From Candidula unifasciata (lineage: Eukaryota > Mollusca > Gastropoda > Stylommatophora > Geomitridae), in NCBI GenBank assembly GCA_905116865.2, contig CAJHNH020008547.1, positions 828,743 to 892,742 on the forward strand: a stretch of DNA of 64,000 nt. The letters are read 5' to 3'. Both the position numbers and the translations under genes were made by a program. How positions within the stretch are numbered: position 1 is the stretch's first letter; every line of letters begins with the position of its first letter. This document shows, piece after piece, positions 63,575-64,000 of this stretch. Below the pieces are notes generated by a model. The model was given only the letters and a program-made list of their open reading frames with translations. It was not told the DNA's origin and made no database searches.

Positions 63575-63705
63575 AACAGATCATGTTTCTAGGTTTACCA
63601 AGGGGCTCAAATAAATATCAGGAAGTGTCATGGAAAGTAAAGGTGGCCAGAGTTATGTTGACAACATCTTCAACTCCGCACAATTGATGCATAGAAATAT
63701 CAGTT
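63575..63705 (+). mobile_element. SINE family 1 fragment
   Basis: ATCAGGAAGTGTCATGGAAA then GTAAAGGTGGCCAGAGTTAT and GTTGACAACATC match the SINE body. Confidence 0.5.
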
Positions 63706-64000
63706 TGGCACCATGTATCTGAGTACCACTTTTTACTAAAAATATTTAAAATTATAGCATTTAAATTGAGAATATATGAGGAAATCAAAACTGTGATGAT
63801 AATTGTGCTTCACTACTGAAAGAAATGCCTTCCTGTTTTGGTAGCTGTCACTTTTGACTGTTATGGCATCCTATCTGTCCTATCTCTACTTCTTCCCTTT
63901 GTCTCTATGAGTGTCAGTCAATATCATGCTGTTTCACTGGCATTAAGGATTTACCACTGAGTAATTGTTTTTCTGTTTTAGTGTGTGTGTTTTTTAAACG
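63706..64000. other. right window edge, intron of the unidentified gene
   Basis: No third exon can be recognised before the window ends. Confidence 0.4.

Overview
This is an animal nuclear genome window, AT-rich and intron-rich, made mostly of introns packed with tandem arrays and old mobile elements. The two recognisable genes are metazoan, and the repeat landscape (tRNA-derived SINEs, degraded LINEs of the apurinic-endonuclease/RTE-like and Jockey-like kinds, very many minisatellites) would fit a mollusc, probably a gastropod. That organism call is an inference from general character, not from a diagnostic marker.

Layout: (1) 5,590-33,294, plus strand: ten coding exons of UXS1, UDP-glucuronic acid decarboxylase. 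They splice in one continuous frame for 362 residues to a stop codon; the N-terminal membrane-anchor exons lie upstream of the window. (2) 35,521-57,708, minus strand: the complete eight-exon coding region of ELP5, a subunit of the Elongator tRNA-modification complex, 280 residues. UXS1 and ELP5 are convergent, with their stop codons about 2.2 kb apart. (3) 62,393 onward, plus strand: the first one or two exons of an unidentified gene, divergent from ELP5 and leaving the window on the right. The roughly 600 bp before it is a candidate shared promoter region.

About a fifth of the window is tandem repeats: roughly twenty arrays with unit lengths of 8, 12, 17, 18, 20, 27, 28, 33 (three times), about 43, 46, 52 and about 73 bp. 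Most very long open frames here are artefacts of arrays whose unit is a multiple of three, not genes. Several arrays can be traced to their source. A 33-bp array of about 46 units sits inside the C-terminal coding part of a LINE. A poly-G array grew from the end of an interspersed repeat. A 27-bp array grew out of a short repeat beside a UXS1 exon. Most strikingly, a 52-bp array is made of the splice acceptor plus first 46 bases of the UXS1 terminal exon, present eight times.

Other mobile elements include three copies of one non-autonomous inverted-repeat DNA transposon family. Each has 8-bp target duplications; two carry internal TTAGGG-like repeats, and one is inserted in a LINE. UXS1 (Golgi/ER sugar-nucleotide supply for proteoglycans) and ELP5 (tRNA wobble-base modification) have no known functional link; their proximity looks incidental.
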